From: Rheinheimera oceanensis
GTDB taxonomy: Bacteria > Pseudomonadota > Gammaproteobacteria > Enterobacterales > Alteromonadaceae
Length of the DNA stretch: 64,000 bases
NCBI RefSeq assembly: GCF_018831085.1
Contig: NZ_JAGPNM010000003.1
Location: 186,001-250,000 of the forward strand
Reading direction: 5' to 3'
A program made the position numbers and the translations under genes. The notes under the pieces were generated by a model. It ran no database searches, was not told where the DNA came from, and saw only the letters and a list, made by a program, of their open reading frames with translations. Positions 25,642 to 34,220 of the stretch are shown here, one piece after another. How positions within the stretch are numbered: position 1 is the stretch's first letter; each line of letters begins with the position of its first letter.

Positions 25642-27501
25642 TTAAAGCCGTTGCCGGATACTGGCAAGAATACCATCGCTGTCCAGCGCCAGTTCGGTAT
25701 AAATTTCTTCCTGGCTACCATGTTTAATAAAGTGATCCGGCAAACCAAGGTTCAGACTTTGTACTGACAGCCGGGCTTTGGCAATAAACTCATTCACGGC
25801 CGAACCGGCCCCACCGGTGATGGCATTGTCTTCAACCGTTACCAGTAGCGTATGGCTTTGCGCCAATTCAGTTAACAATTTTTCATCCAACGGCTTTACA
25901 AAGCGCATATCTACCAACGTGGCGTTTAGCTGCTCTGCCACGTACTGACAGGCACTTAGCAACGGGCCAAATGCCAGTATAGCGGTATGCTCGCCCCGGC
26001 GTACCACTCTGGCTTTACCCAGCGGCAGCAATTGCATTTGTGGCTGCACATCAATACCGGTGCCACTGCCACGCGGATAACGCACCGCTGCCGGGCCATG
26101 ATATTGATAGCCGGTGTACAGCATCTGGCGGCATTCGTTTTCGTCTGATGGTGCCATAATCACCATATTCGGAATACAGCGCATAAAGCTGATATCAAAG
26201 GCTCCCTGGTGGGTTGGGCCATCGGCACCAACTACGCCGGCACGGTCAACCGCGAACAGTACATCAAGGTTTTGCAGGGCAACATCATGGATCAATTGAT
26301 CATAACCGCGTTGTAAAAAGCTGGAGTAAATAGCCACTACCGGCTTTAAACCCTCAATGGCCATACCTGCGGCCAGTGTTACCGCATGTTGCTCGGCTAT
26401 GGCGACATCGAAATAGCGTTTGGGGTAGCTTTTAGAAAACCGGACTAAATCAGAGCCTTCACGCATAGCGGGTGTAATAGCCTGCAAGCGTTCATCCTGG
26501 GCGGCCATATCGCAAATCCAGTTGCCGAAGATATTCGAGAAACTCGGCCGGCCAGCCTTCTTTGCCGGCTGTTTTTGATCGTCCGGGTTAAATTTAGATA
26601 CCGCATGATAGCCGATAGGATCGGCTTCTGCCGGTGCATAGCCTTTGCCTTTTTTCGTAACAATATGCAGCAGCTGCGGGCCCTTTAAATTACGCATATT
26701 GCGGATGGTATCTACCAGCCCCAGCACGTCATGGCCGTCAATTGGACCAATATAGTTAAAACCCAGCTCTTCAAAAAAGGTGCCAGGGGTAACCATACCT
26801 TTAAAATGCTCCTCTGCGCGGCTGGCCAGCTCATGTAATGGTGGCACACCGCTTAAAATCTTTTTGCCGCCTTCGCGCAGGCTGGTGTAAAAACTGCCGG
26901 ATAAAATACGGGCAAAATACTGGTTTAAGGCGCCAACATTCTCTGAAATCGACATTTCATTATCATTCAGAATAACCAGCATGTCGGGGCGTACTTCTCC
27001 GGCATGGTTCAGCGCTTCAAATGCCATACCGGCCGTAATAGCTCCATCACCAATTACGGCGACAACTTTACGGTTGTTGCGCGCCTGCTGGGCGGCAATT
27101 GCCATACCCAGAGCAGCGCTGATTGACGTACTGGAATGACCGACAGATAACACGTCGTATTCGCTTTCTTCACGATACGGAAAAGGGTGCAAGCCATCTT
27201 TCTGACGGATGGTGTGCATACGCTCAGCCCGGCCGGTCAGAATTTTATGCGGATAAGCCTGATGGCCTACATCCCATATCAACCGGTCAAACGGGGTGTT
27301 ATAGACATAATGCAGCGCTACGGTAAGCTCGACGGTGCCTAAACCAGAGGCAAAATGGCCACTGCTCTGGCTGACACTTTGCAATAAATAACTGCGCAAC
27401 TCGTCACTGAGTGCGGGCAGTTTGTCTTGTGGCAGCTGACGCAGCTGCTCGGGTAAATTAGCCTTGGCTAATAACGGGTAATCGTTAATATCTAACGCCA
27501 T
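25642..27501 (-). CDS. dxs: 1-deoxy-D-xylulose-5-phosphate synthase
   Basis: Thiamine-diphosphate enzyme that condenses pyruvate and glyceraldehyde 3-phosphate, the first step of the MEP isoprenoid route. The 619-residue length is normal. Visible are [19 protein letters not shown], the ThDP/Mg motif starting at [20 protein letters not shown], the transketolase domain with [37 protein letters not shown], and the C-terminal domain. It is the last gene of xseB-ispA-dxs, 14 bases after ispA, a conserved order. Confidence 0.96.
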   Translation of the reverse strand: MALDINDYPLLAKANLPEQLRQLPQDKLPALSDELRSYLLQSVSQSSGHFASGLGTVELTVALHYVYNTPFDRLIWDVGHQAYPHKILTGRAERMHTIRQKDGLHPFPYREESEYDVLSVGHSSTSISAALGMAIAAQQARNNRKVVAVIGDGAITAGMAFEALNHAGEVRPDMLVILNDNEMSISENVGALNQYFARILSGSFYTSLREGGKKILSGVPPLHELASRAEEHFKGMVTPGTFFEELGFNYIGPIDGHDVLGLVDTIRNMRNLKGPQLLHIVTKKGKGYAPAEADPIGYHAVSKFNPDDQKQPAKKAGRPSFSNIFGNWICDMAAQDERLQAITPAMREGSDLVRFSKSYPKRYFDVAIAEQHAVTLAAGMAIEGLKPVVAIYSSFLQRGYDQLIHDVALQNLDVLFAVDRAGVVGADGPTHQGAFDISFMRCIPNMVIMAPSDENECRQMLYTGYQYHGPAAVRYPRGSGTGIDVQPQMQLLPLGKARVVRRGEHTAILAFGPLLSACQYVAEQLNATLVDMRFVKPLDEKLLTELAQSHTLLVTVEDNAITGGAGSAVNEFIAKARLSVQSLNLGLPDHFIKHGSQEEIYTELALDSDGILASIRQRL

Positions 27502-27515
27502 AATCCATGCCTGTG

Positions 27516-28403
27516 TTAAAACCTGCGTTCGATAATATACTGCGCAAAGGCGCGTAGCTCATCAGTGTTATACGGTAAGCGAGCCAGAGCGTTCAGTGCA
27601 TCCTGATATAATTGCTGTGCTTTGGCTTTGGCATTATCCAGCCCCAATAGTGCCGGATAGGTTGATTTGTTGGCCTTGGTGTCTGACCCCTGTGGCTTGC
27701 CAAGTGTGCTGGTGTCGCTTTCAATGTCGAGAATATCATCCTGCACCTGAAATGCCAGCCCTAAAGCCTGGGCAAATTGCACTAATGCATCGCGTTCGGC
27801 TAAATTTTGCTGTTTGCTGCACAGCCAGGCCAAATGTACCGCGCATTCAATCAGGGCACCGGTTTTTAGTCTGTGCATTTGTTCCAGTTGCGCCAGGCTG
27901 GTGTGCTGATTGGTTTGGGCTAAATCTATTGCCTGGCCACCACACATACCGCTATAGCCAGCAGCGCGCGATAACTGCTGCAGCATTTTTACAATGCTAC
28001 TGCTATCCACCTGCTGGTACGGGTGTGTGCTTAACATTTCAAAAGCCAGGGTTTGTAAAGCATCACCTGCCAGTATGGCTGTGGCTTCATCAAACGCTTT
28101 ATGGCAGGTAGGTTTGCCGCGGCGCAAGTCATCGTTATCCATCGCCGGTAAATCGTCATGAATAAGCGAGTAACTGTGCAAGGCTTCCAGCGCAGCAGCC
28201 GGGCCGTCTAAGTCATGCAGGCTGGCGCCAAGCAGTGTGCCGCAACTGTACACCAGAAAAGGCCTTACTCTTTTGCCTCCCAGCAATAAGCTGTAAGACA
28301 TAGCAGACAATAGCCGCTGATCGGTAACAGTACGGCTGTTTAAATGTTGCTGTAAATGCTGTTCGACCCGCTGCTGATATACGGCTAAACGTTCAGGTTG
28401 CAC
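27516..28403 (-). CDS. ispA: Geranyl/farnesyl diphosphate synthase
   Basis: Builds C10-C15 isoprenyl diphosphates from IPP and DMAPP. Both Asp-rich motifs are present: [14 protein letters not shown] (first) and QVQDDILD (second), with [11 protein letters not shown] near the N-terminus. I start it at a GTG at 28403, giving 295 residues, because AGGAG lies about 7 bases upstream and the gap to xseB is then 1 base. A longer frame starts with TTG at 28427 inside xseB. Its product and that of Dxs belong to the same pathway. Confidence 0.94.
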   Translation of the reverse strand: MQPERLAVYQQRVEQHLQQHLNSRTVTDQRLLSAMSYSLLLGGKRVRPFLVYSCGTLLGASLHDLDGPAAALEALHSYSLIHDDLPAMDNDDLRRGKPTCHKAFDEATAILAGDALQTLAFEMLSTHPYQQVDSSSIVKMLQQLSRAAGYSGMCGGQAIDLAQTNQHTSLAQLEQMHRLKTGALIECAVHLAWLCSKQQNLAERDALVQFAQALGLAFQVQDDILDIESDTSTLGKPQGSDTKANKSTYPALLGLDNAKAKAQQLYQDALNALARLPYNTDELRAFAQYIIERRF

Positions 28404-28404
28404 C

Positions 28405-28650
28405 TTATTCTCCTGCAGGCGGCTCAAAGGGTAATAATGATTCCTGCTGTTGTTGCTGCATCAGGATCTGTACTTTTTGTTCTGCAGCTTGCAACAGCTG
28501 CTGGCTTTGCCGGGCCAGGGTAATACCGCGTTCAAATTGCTGCAGAGACTGATCCAGTGACAACTCGCCCTGCTCCAGTTGCTGCACAATAAGCTCAAGT
28601 TCAGACAAGGTTTGCTCGAACTGGCTTAAATCTGCTTTTTTCTTGCTCAT
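28405..28650 (-). CDS. xseB: Exodeoxyribonuclease VII small subunit
   Basis: Small helical partner of XseA in the single-strand exonuclease. At 81 residues, with [19 protein letters not shown] followed by [19 protein letters not shown], it matches the family closely. A glutamine-rich tail follows. It is first in the xseB-ispA-dxs operon and faces away from pomA. xseA is not in the window. Confidence 0.94.
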   Translation of the reverse strand: MSKKKADLSQFEQTLSELELIVQQLEQGELSLDQSLQQFERGITLARQSQQLLQAAEQKVQILMQQQQQESLLPFEPPAGE

Positions 28651-28849
28651 ACTACCCCCGGAAAAAGTGTGCGCAAAGGTACCTTAGCAGGCTATTATGG
28701 TCAATCATAAAGCGGATGTGAAAGGCTAAATTGATAATTTTACATAATTTATGCTTAATCATTCGGCGTGGTTGTCGATAAACAACTATCGTCTAAGATA
28801 AACTTGTACAGATGGCTGGTGCAGTAGTGTTGCAATTAAGGAGAGTAAA

Positions 28850-29617
28850 GTGGATTTAGCTACCCTTGTTGGTATGTTAGGTGCAATTGGTTTTATCGTA
28901 ATGGCGATGATTTTGGGTAGCAGCGGTGCTCCGGGGATGTTCGCCGATACGGTATCTGTACTGATTGTCTTTGGTGGCTCTATTTTTGTGGTTATCTCTT
29001 AGTTTACGTTGACCCAGTTTTTTGGTTCGGGCAAAGCAGCTGTTAAAGCCTTTATGTTTAAAATTGAATCGCCCGAAGAGCTGATCGAAAAAGCTGTACA
29101 ACTGGCTGACTCTGCACGTAAAGGCGGCTTTCTGGCGCTGGAAGAGGCTGAAATTCCTAATTCGTTTATGCAAAAAGGCGTCAATATGCTGGTTGACGGC
29201 CACGATGCCGATGTAGTGCGGGCCACTTTGTTAAAAGATATCAGCCTGACGGAAAAACGGCATGAATCCGCGATCGGCATTTTTAAAAGCCTGGGAGATG
29301 TCGCTCCGGCCATGGGGATGATAGGTACTCTGATAGGCCTGGTGGCGATGTTGTCGAATATGGATGATCCAAAAGCCATAGGGCCGGCTATGGCGGTAGC
29401 TTTGTTAACCACCTTGTACGGGGCTTTTATTGCCAACGTCATTGCAATACCTCTGGCCGATAAACTGGCGATCCGCAACCAGCAGGAAAAATTAAATAAC
29501 CAACTGATCCTTGATGCTATTTTAGGCATTCAGGATGGCCAGAATCCAAAAGTGATAGAAGGCATACTGCGTAATTATTTAGCGCAGGGTAAACGTGAAG
29601 TGGCCCCGGCGGAGTAA
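28850..29617 (+). pseudogene. pomA: Flagellar motor stator protein PomA (MotA family) with in-frame amber codon
   Basis: The full frame runs from a GTG at 28850, with AAGGAGAG upstream, to the stop at 29617 and would encode 255 residues, the normal PomA length, but codon 51 is TAG (29000-29002). Before it the protein begins MDLATLVGMLGAIGFIVMAM and ends SIFVVIS. After it FTLTQFFGSGKAAVKAFMF continues the alignment with no gap, through LEEAEIPNSFMQKG, DGHDADVV and APAMGMIGTLIGLVAMLSNM. In Vibrio PomA the corresponding place reads VVLMKFTMGQFF. So this is one nonsense substitution, not a frameshift. Restart at the TTG at 29009 would lose the first two membrane helices and has no ribosome site. 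It may be a true null allele, a suppressed stop or a sequence error. Confidence 0.85.
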
Positions 29618-29620
29618 TGT

Positions 29621-30586
29621 ATGAGTGAGCAAGCAGAACAGGAATGCAAATGTCCACCGCCTGGTTTACCGCAGTATATGGGTACTTTTGCTGATTTAAT
29701 GGCATTGCTAATGTGCTTTTTTGTGCTGCTGCTGGCATTTTCAGAAATGGATGTACTGAAGTTTAAGCAAATTGCCGGCTCAATGAAGTTTGCTTTTGGC
29801 GTGCAAAATAAAATTGAAGTGGAAGATATTCCTAAAGGCACCAGCGTGATTGCAATGGAGTTTCGCCCGGGGCGCCCTGATCCTACGCCTATTGAAACCC
29901 TGCAACAACAAACTATTGAAATTACTCAGCAGGTCATTGAATTTCAGGCCGGTGAGGAAGATTCAGCCGGTGGGCGGCAAGAGCAGCGTGAAGACTTAAG
30001 TGGCGGCCAGTCGGTCAGTAATGCTGAAGAAGTTATGGATGGTGAAACTGCTGCGGCAACAGCCGAAGCACAAGAGGCACAGGAACAAACCAATGAAATG
30101 GTGAAAAAGCTTGCCGAGCAACTGCAGCAACAAATTATTGATGGCGCCATAGAGCTGGAATCTCTGGGGCAGCAAATTATTATCCGTATTCGTGAAAACG
30201 GCTCATTCCCGTCGGGCTCGTCTTTTTTACAACCCAGATTTAAGCCGATAGTGCAGCGTATAGGCACTTTGCTAAATGAGGTACCCGGCGAAATTACGGT
30301 TACCGGCCACACTGATAATATTCAGGTGTCTGACGAATTGCACAGTAACAACTGGGATTTATCGGCCAAGCGGGCTGTATCAGTTGCTACTGAAATGATA
30401 AAAGCAACCGGTTTTGACCGTACCCGTTTAGTGGTAGTGGGACATGCCGACACCAAGCCATTGGTGCCCAATGACACTGAACAGGGACGGCGGCGTAACC
30501 GCAGGGTAGAAATTGCCATTATGCAGGGTAAAGCCAAAGAGTCAGATCCGATAAGCCTGGAACCTCCCAGCCAGCAATTGCCTTAA
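29621..30586 (+). CDS. pomB: Flagellar motor stator protein PomB (MotB family)
   Basis: Partner of PomA in the ion-driven stator. The single membrane helix (about residues 22-41) carries the essential ion-binding Asp25 in GTFADLMALLMCFF. The C-terminal OmpA-like peptidoglycan-binding domain (about 215-310) shows ITVTGHTDNIQVSDELHSNN (first part) and GRRRNRRVEIAIM. A glutamine- and glutamate-rich linker lies between. It starts 3 bases after the pomA stop, so expression may suffer from the amber codon in pomA through polarity. Sodium use is inferred from family resemblance. Confidence 0.94.
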   Translation: MSEQAEQECKCPPPGLPQYMGTFADLMALLMCFFVLLLAFSEMDVLKFKQIAGSMKFAFGVQNKIEVEDIPKGTSVIAMEFRPGRPDPTPIETLQQQTIEITQQVIEFQAGEEDSAGGRQEQREDLSGGQSVSNAEEVMDGETAAATAEAQEAQEQTNEMVKKLAEQLQQQIIDGAIELESLGQQIIIRIRENGSFPSGSSFLQPRFKPIVQRIGTLLNEVPGEITVTGHTDNIQVSDELHSNNWDLSAKRAVSVATEMIKATGFDRTRLVVVGHADTKPLVPNDTEQGRRRNRRVEIAIMQGKAKESDPISLEPPSQQLP

Positions 30587-30675
30587 TTACCTCCTCAGTA
30601 GTGCGCAGATTAGGTCTTTCTGTACAGATCCGCTATAATCTGCGCCACTTTTTTTCTGCTTAACTATGCTGTCAG

Positions 30676-32133
30676 ATGATCGAATTTCTTATCAAATTGC
30701 ACCCCGAAATCGCTATAAAAAGCAAATCAGTACGTAAACGCCAAACACTGTTATTGGAGCGTAATATCAAAACAATCTTGCTACGTACCGATAGCAATAT
30801 TGAGGTGAATAATAATTACGATCACCTGACAATCCGCTCTTTTACTGATGATGTTGCCATTCATCAGCAATTGATCGACCGGCTGAGTTGTATACCGGGC
30901 ATAGTGCATTTTTCAGAAATGCAATCCAGCACCTTCAGTTCTTTACATGATATTTTTGAGCAGGTTGCAGAGGTTTATGCCGGGCAATTACATAATAAAA
31001 CATTCTGTGTACGGGTACGCCGTGCCGGTAAGCACGATTTTTCGTCAATTGAGGCTGAACGCTACATAGGCGGTGGCTTAAATCAGCAGGTAGAATCGGC
31101 CCGGGTCAAACTGAATAAGCCTGACTTGGTTGTTGCACTTGAAGTCAGAAAAGATCAGCTGATTATGGTGCGTAAACAGCACCAGGGGATGGGCGGTTTT
31201 CCATTGCCGTCGCAGTCAGATGTGCTGTCATTGATCTCCGGTGGCTATGATTCTGCTGTTGCCAGTTACCTGATGATCCGCAAAGGCTTGCGCACTCATT
31301 ACCTGTTTTTTAACCTTGGTGGCGCAGCACATGAGGCCGGTGTGCGTGAAATGGCGTTTCATATCTGGCAAAAATACAGCCTGTCTCACAAAGTAAAGTT
31401 TGTCAGTGTTAACTTTGCTCCGGTGGTGGATCAGATTTTAGAAACTATCGACAATGGTTTAATGGGCGTAGTACTTAAGCGCATGATGATGCGGGCCGCC
31501 AGCGAAGTTGCTGAAAACCTGGGTATTAAGGCGATAGTTACCGGTGAAAGTATTGGCCAGGTATCCAGCCAGACCATTACCAATTTAAATGTGATAGACC
31601 GGGTTACTGATATGCTGATCCTGCGGCCACTGATATATCAGGATAAGCAGGAAATTATCGATATGTGCCGCAAAATTGGCGCAGAAGATATTGCTAAAAG
31701 TATGCCGGAATACTGTGGTGTAATATCGAAAAAGCCTACCGTGAATGCAGTGCTGTCAGAAGTGTTGGCCAACGAGCAAAAGTTTGATTTCACCGTGCTG
31801 GAGCAGGCGGTAAAAGCGGCGAAAGTGCTGGATATCCGTACGATAGATTATCAGGCTGAACAGCAGGCTCATGTTGTTACTGAACTGGCACAGTTGCCGG
31901 CAGATGCAGTAGTGCTGGATATTCGCAGCCCGGAAGAAACTGATATTAAACCGCTGACAGTTGACGGACATAACGTGGTTGAACTGCCGTTTTTCCGTCT
32001 GGCATCGCAGTTTACCAACCTTGATCAGAGTAAACATTACTATTTTTACTGTGAGCGCGGCGTAATGAGCCGCTTGCAAGCCGTGGTATTGCAGGAACAG
32101 GGCTTTAATAACGTATCGGTATACCGGCCTTAA
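30676..32133 (+). CDS. thiI: tRNA 4-thiouridine synthase / thiamine thiazole sulfur transferase
   Basis: Activates U8 of tRNA with ATP and inserts sulfur; also supplies sulfur for the thiazole of thiamine. The 485-residue protein has an N-terminal ferredoxin-like/THUMP region, the PP-loop SGGYDSAVASYLM, and a C-terminal rhodanese domain with the catalytic Cys in YFYCERGVMSRLQAV and the conserved end NNVSVYRP, the long form found in E. coli. It starts at ATG 30676 giving MIEFLIKLHPEIAIKSKSV. Convergent with panE, 2 bases apart. Confidence 0.95.
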   Translation: MIEFLIKLHPEIAIKSKSVRKRQTLLLERNIKTILLRTDSNIEVNNNYDHLTIRSFTDDVAIHQQLIDRLSCIPGIVHFSEMQSSTFSSLHDIFEQVAEVYAGQLHNKTFCVRVRRAGKHDFSSIEAERYIGGGLNQQVESARVKLNKPDLVVALEVRKDQLIMVRKQHQGMGGFPLPSQSDVLSLISGGYDSAVASYLMIRKGLRTHYLFFNLGGAAHEAGVREMAFHIWQKYSLSHKVKFVSVNFAPVVDQILETIDNGLMGVVLKRMMMRAASEVAENLGIKAIVTGESIGQVSSQTITNLNVIDRVTDMLILRPLIYQDKQEIIDMCRKIGAEDIAKSMPEYCGVISKKPTVNAVLSEVLANEQKFDFTVLEQAVKAAKVLDIRTIDYQAEQQAHVVTELAQLPADAVVLDIRSPEETDIKPLTVDGHNVVELPFFRLASQFTNLDQSKHYYFYCERGVMSRLQAVVLQEQGFNNVSVYRP

Positions 32134-32135
32134 TA

Positions 32136-33032
32136 TTATGCACGGTGCTGCAATTGCAGCACCTGCTGCGTCAGTTCTATGTTGTACGGCACGTCTATGT
32201 TATAGAGTGCGGCCTGGGTAACGATATAGCCATTGATGGCGTCTATTTCGGTACGGCGTCTGTGTGCGATATCCTGTTGCATTGACGAGAAATTAGCCGC
32301 TGTACTTTGAATAACTTGCTGCACTTTTTCCAGTATTTGAGCGTATTGCAGCGGATAACCGGCCGCAGCTGCTACCTGGCAAACTTCTGTCAGGATCTGG
32401 CTTATCTGCGGTTGATACTGCTCTTTTGCCAGCTCGCCATTACTGCAGTTATTTAATGCTGTCAGCGGGTTAATTACTGCATTAATTGCCAGCTTGTGCC
32501 ATAAAAATGGCAGAATATTGTCTGTTAGCGTAACAGGACCAAGGGCGATATCCATCGCCTGCTGCACGGCTAAAAGCTGGTTTTTTGCCGCCGGGTTTAA
32601 CGGCGCCAGTACACTCTGGCCTTGCCCGGTATGGTGCACAGTAGCGCCTTGCTTTAGTGCACCATGCGTAGTGGTAAGAAACCACAAGCCTTGTGCCGGG
32701 CTAAGCAAAGGTAAAATATGCTCTGTGGCGGCCATACCATTATGGCTAAGCACCAGTTGGGCATCAGCTGCCAGGGCGGGTAATAAAGCCTGTACCGCAG
32801 CGGGCACAGCATAGCTTTTTACCGGAATTAATACGGCTGTAATGGGCGCAGTAGCGCAGGCAAAATGAAGGGGTTGCTGATTAAAGCAGATATCAACCGG
32901 TGCAGGTTGTCGTAACCACAGTTGTACCGGCCAGCCTGCCAGTTTAAAGCGGCTGGCAGCCAGTAAGCCTATGGCGCCCTGGCCGACAACCGTCCAGCTT
33001 AACGCTGGTTGCGGGGGCGAATTTTGTGCCAC
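32136..33032 (-). CDS. panE: 2-dehydropantoate 2-reductase
   Basis: NADPH-dependent reduction of ketopantoate to pantoate in coenzyme A synthesis. The Rossmann glycine motif is VVGQGAIGLLAA; the conserved Lys region is FLWHKLAINAVINPLTAL, with the usual C-terminal domain after it. The start is unclear: no ATG, GTG or TTG lies at the expected place just before the first strand (LSWTVVGQG), so the nearest candidate is a GTG at 33032, inside the 3' end of the VanZ-like gene, giving about 298 residues. Translation is then probably coupled to that gene. Confidence 0.88.
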   Translation of the reverse strand: MAQNSPPQPALSWTVVGQGAIGLLAASRFKLAGWPVQLWLRQPAPVDICFNQQPLHFACATAPITAVLIPVKSYAVPAAVQALLPALAADAQLVLSHNGMAATEHILPLLSPAQGLWFLTTTHGALKQGATVHHTGQGQSVLAPLNPAAKNQLLAVQQAMDIALGPVTLTDNILPFLWHKLAINAVINPLTALNNCSNGELAKEQYQPQISQILTEVCQVAAAAGYPLQYAQILEKVQQVIQSTAANFSSMQQDIAHRRRTEIDAINGYIVTQAALYNIDVPYNIELTQQVLQLQHRA

Positions 33033-33355
33033 AGGGCCCGCACCAGATAAAAACTGAGTACACCGGCAAGATCTGCCAGCAAATCCCACCAGTCGCCGTT
33101 ACGACGGGTAAAGTAATGCTGTGCCAGTTCAATCGCGCCACCGTATGCACCCAGCAATATAAAGGCCAGCCAGGGGCCGAGTTTAAAACCTTTCCACAGC
33201 AAGGCACTTAAGATGGCAAAAATACCAAAATGCGCCACTTTATCTAAATGGGCTATGCCGCCACCAATCCGATGGCCGCTTAATTCAGCTAAAAAGCTGG
33301 CTGTAGCAGCGACAAAACAGAAAACACACAACCAACGATAAAAAGTTTGTGACAC
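32999..33355 (-). CDS. VanZ-like small membrane protein
   Basis: A 118-residue protein with about four hydrophobic helices. The VanZ-family pattern is seen in LDKVAHFGIFAILSALLW, then LLGAYGGAIELAQHYF, and the acidic WWDLLADLAGVLSFYL. The start is GTG at 33355, with GGGGGA 6 bases before it. VanZ homologues are named for a teicoplanin-resistance gene, but most are of unknown function, so no drug-resistance role is implied. Overlaps panE by 34 bases. Confidence 0.82.
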   Translation of the reverse strand: MSQTFYRWLCVFCFVAATASFLAELSGHRIGGGIAHLDKVAHFGIFAILSALLWKGFKLGPWLAFILLGAYGGAIELAQHYFTRRNGDWWDLLADLAGVLSFYLVRALWHKIRPRNQR

Positions 33356-33449
33356 AAAGATCCCCCAGGCATTTATGGCACTCGGATTGTAGCAGTTTTC
33401 TGGTTATAATCACCAGCAGACAGAATGGCTTATGATTAGGAGAAGGTGC

Positions 33450-33932
33450 ATGCCCTCATTTGATATCGTTTCAGAAATTGATATGAATCAGGCGAAGAAC
33501 GCCGTAGAGAACGCCAAACGGGAACTTGAGACCCGCTTTGATTTTCGTGGCGTTAACGCCAAAATTGAGCTGAACAAAGAGCAAATTGAGCTGACCGCTG
33601 AAGCCGACCAGCAAGTGATGCAGCTGTTTGATATTTTTGCCACTAAAGCCAGTAAGTTGCAGCTGGATGTCAGTAGTTTCAAGATTGAAAAAGAAGAGCG
33701 TCACGGCAAATTTATCACCCGTCATGTCAGTATCAAGCAGGGTATTGATAAAGAGATGGCAAAAAAAATCGTTAAGCTGGTTAAGGATAGCAATATTAAG
33801 GTGCAGGTAGCGATCCAGGGTGAAGAGCTGCGGGTAACCGGTAAAAAGCGTGACGATTTGCAGGCCGTTATGCAATTGGTGCGCACCAGCGAGCTGGGCC
33901 AGCCGTTCCAGTTTAAAAACTTCCGCGACTAA
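33450..33932 (+). CDS. yajQ: YajQ family nucleotide-binding protein (UPF0234)
   Basis: A 160-residue protein beginning [20 protein letters not shown], the invariant family N-terminus, and ending [12 protein letters not shown], also conserved. The family has two ferredoxin-like domains and has been reported to bind nucleic acid, and in some species cyclic di-GMP. The ATG at 33450 is chosen because TAGGAGAAGG precedes it; six extra codons upstream are not needed. A terminator and the btuB riboswitch follow. Confidence 0.94.
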   Translation: MPSFDIVSEIDMNQAKNAVENAKRELETRFDFRGVNAKIELNKEQIELTAEADQQVMQLFDIFATKASKLQLDVSSFKIEKEERHGKFITRHVSIKQGIDKEMAKKIVKLVKDSNIKVQVAIQGEELRVTGKKRDDLQAVMQLVRTSELGQPFQFKNFRD

Positions 33933-33986
33933 TATTTGGCCATCCAGCCATCTGTTGACATTTTGCCTTGATGGCGTAAACTGCAC

Positions 33987-34012
33987 GCGGCTCCGACAGG
34001 GAGCCGCTTTTT
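33987..34012 (+). terminator. Terminator after yajQ
   Basis: GCGGCTCC-GACA-GGGAGCCGC with a following TTTTT run, 55 bases after the yajQ stop and directly before the cobalamin riboswitch. Confidence 0.85.
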
Positions 34013-34013
34013 C

Positions 34014-34166
34014 TGGTGCTGCAGGCAACTGCAGGTAAACGGGAATCTGGTGTTAATCCAGAGCTGCCCCCGCAACGGTAAACAACTGAGCTGTGTTCAA
34101 TGCCACTGTCTGAAGATGGGAAGGCGAGCACAGGCGCAAGCAGGTTGTCAGCCCGGAGACCGGCCG
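34014..34166 (+). ncRNA. Cobalamin (B12) riboswitch controlling btuB
   Basis: The conserved elements occur in the right order: GGTGC, AAACGGGAATCTGGTG, AATCCAGAGCTGCCCC, CGCAACGGTAA, CCACTGT, GGGAAGGCGA, and the B12 box AGCCCGGAGACCGGCC (34150-34165). The 55 bases to btuB hold a hairpin AAATGTGC-GGTGG-GCACATTT (34189-34209) right before the CGGAG ribosome site, a plausible expression platform acting on translation. Confidence 0.95.
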
Positions 34167-34220
34167 GAAAAAAACCTTCAACATTATTAAATGTGCGGTG
34201 GGCACATTTTCGGAGCCTAT

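Noticed and set aside
28651..28849. Sigma-28 flagellar promoter before pomA
   Set aside because: No TAAA-N15-GCCGATAA-type match was found; only short GATAAAC repeats (28777, 28797) that are too weak to call.
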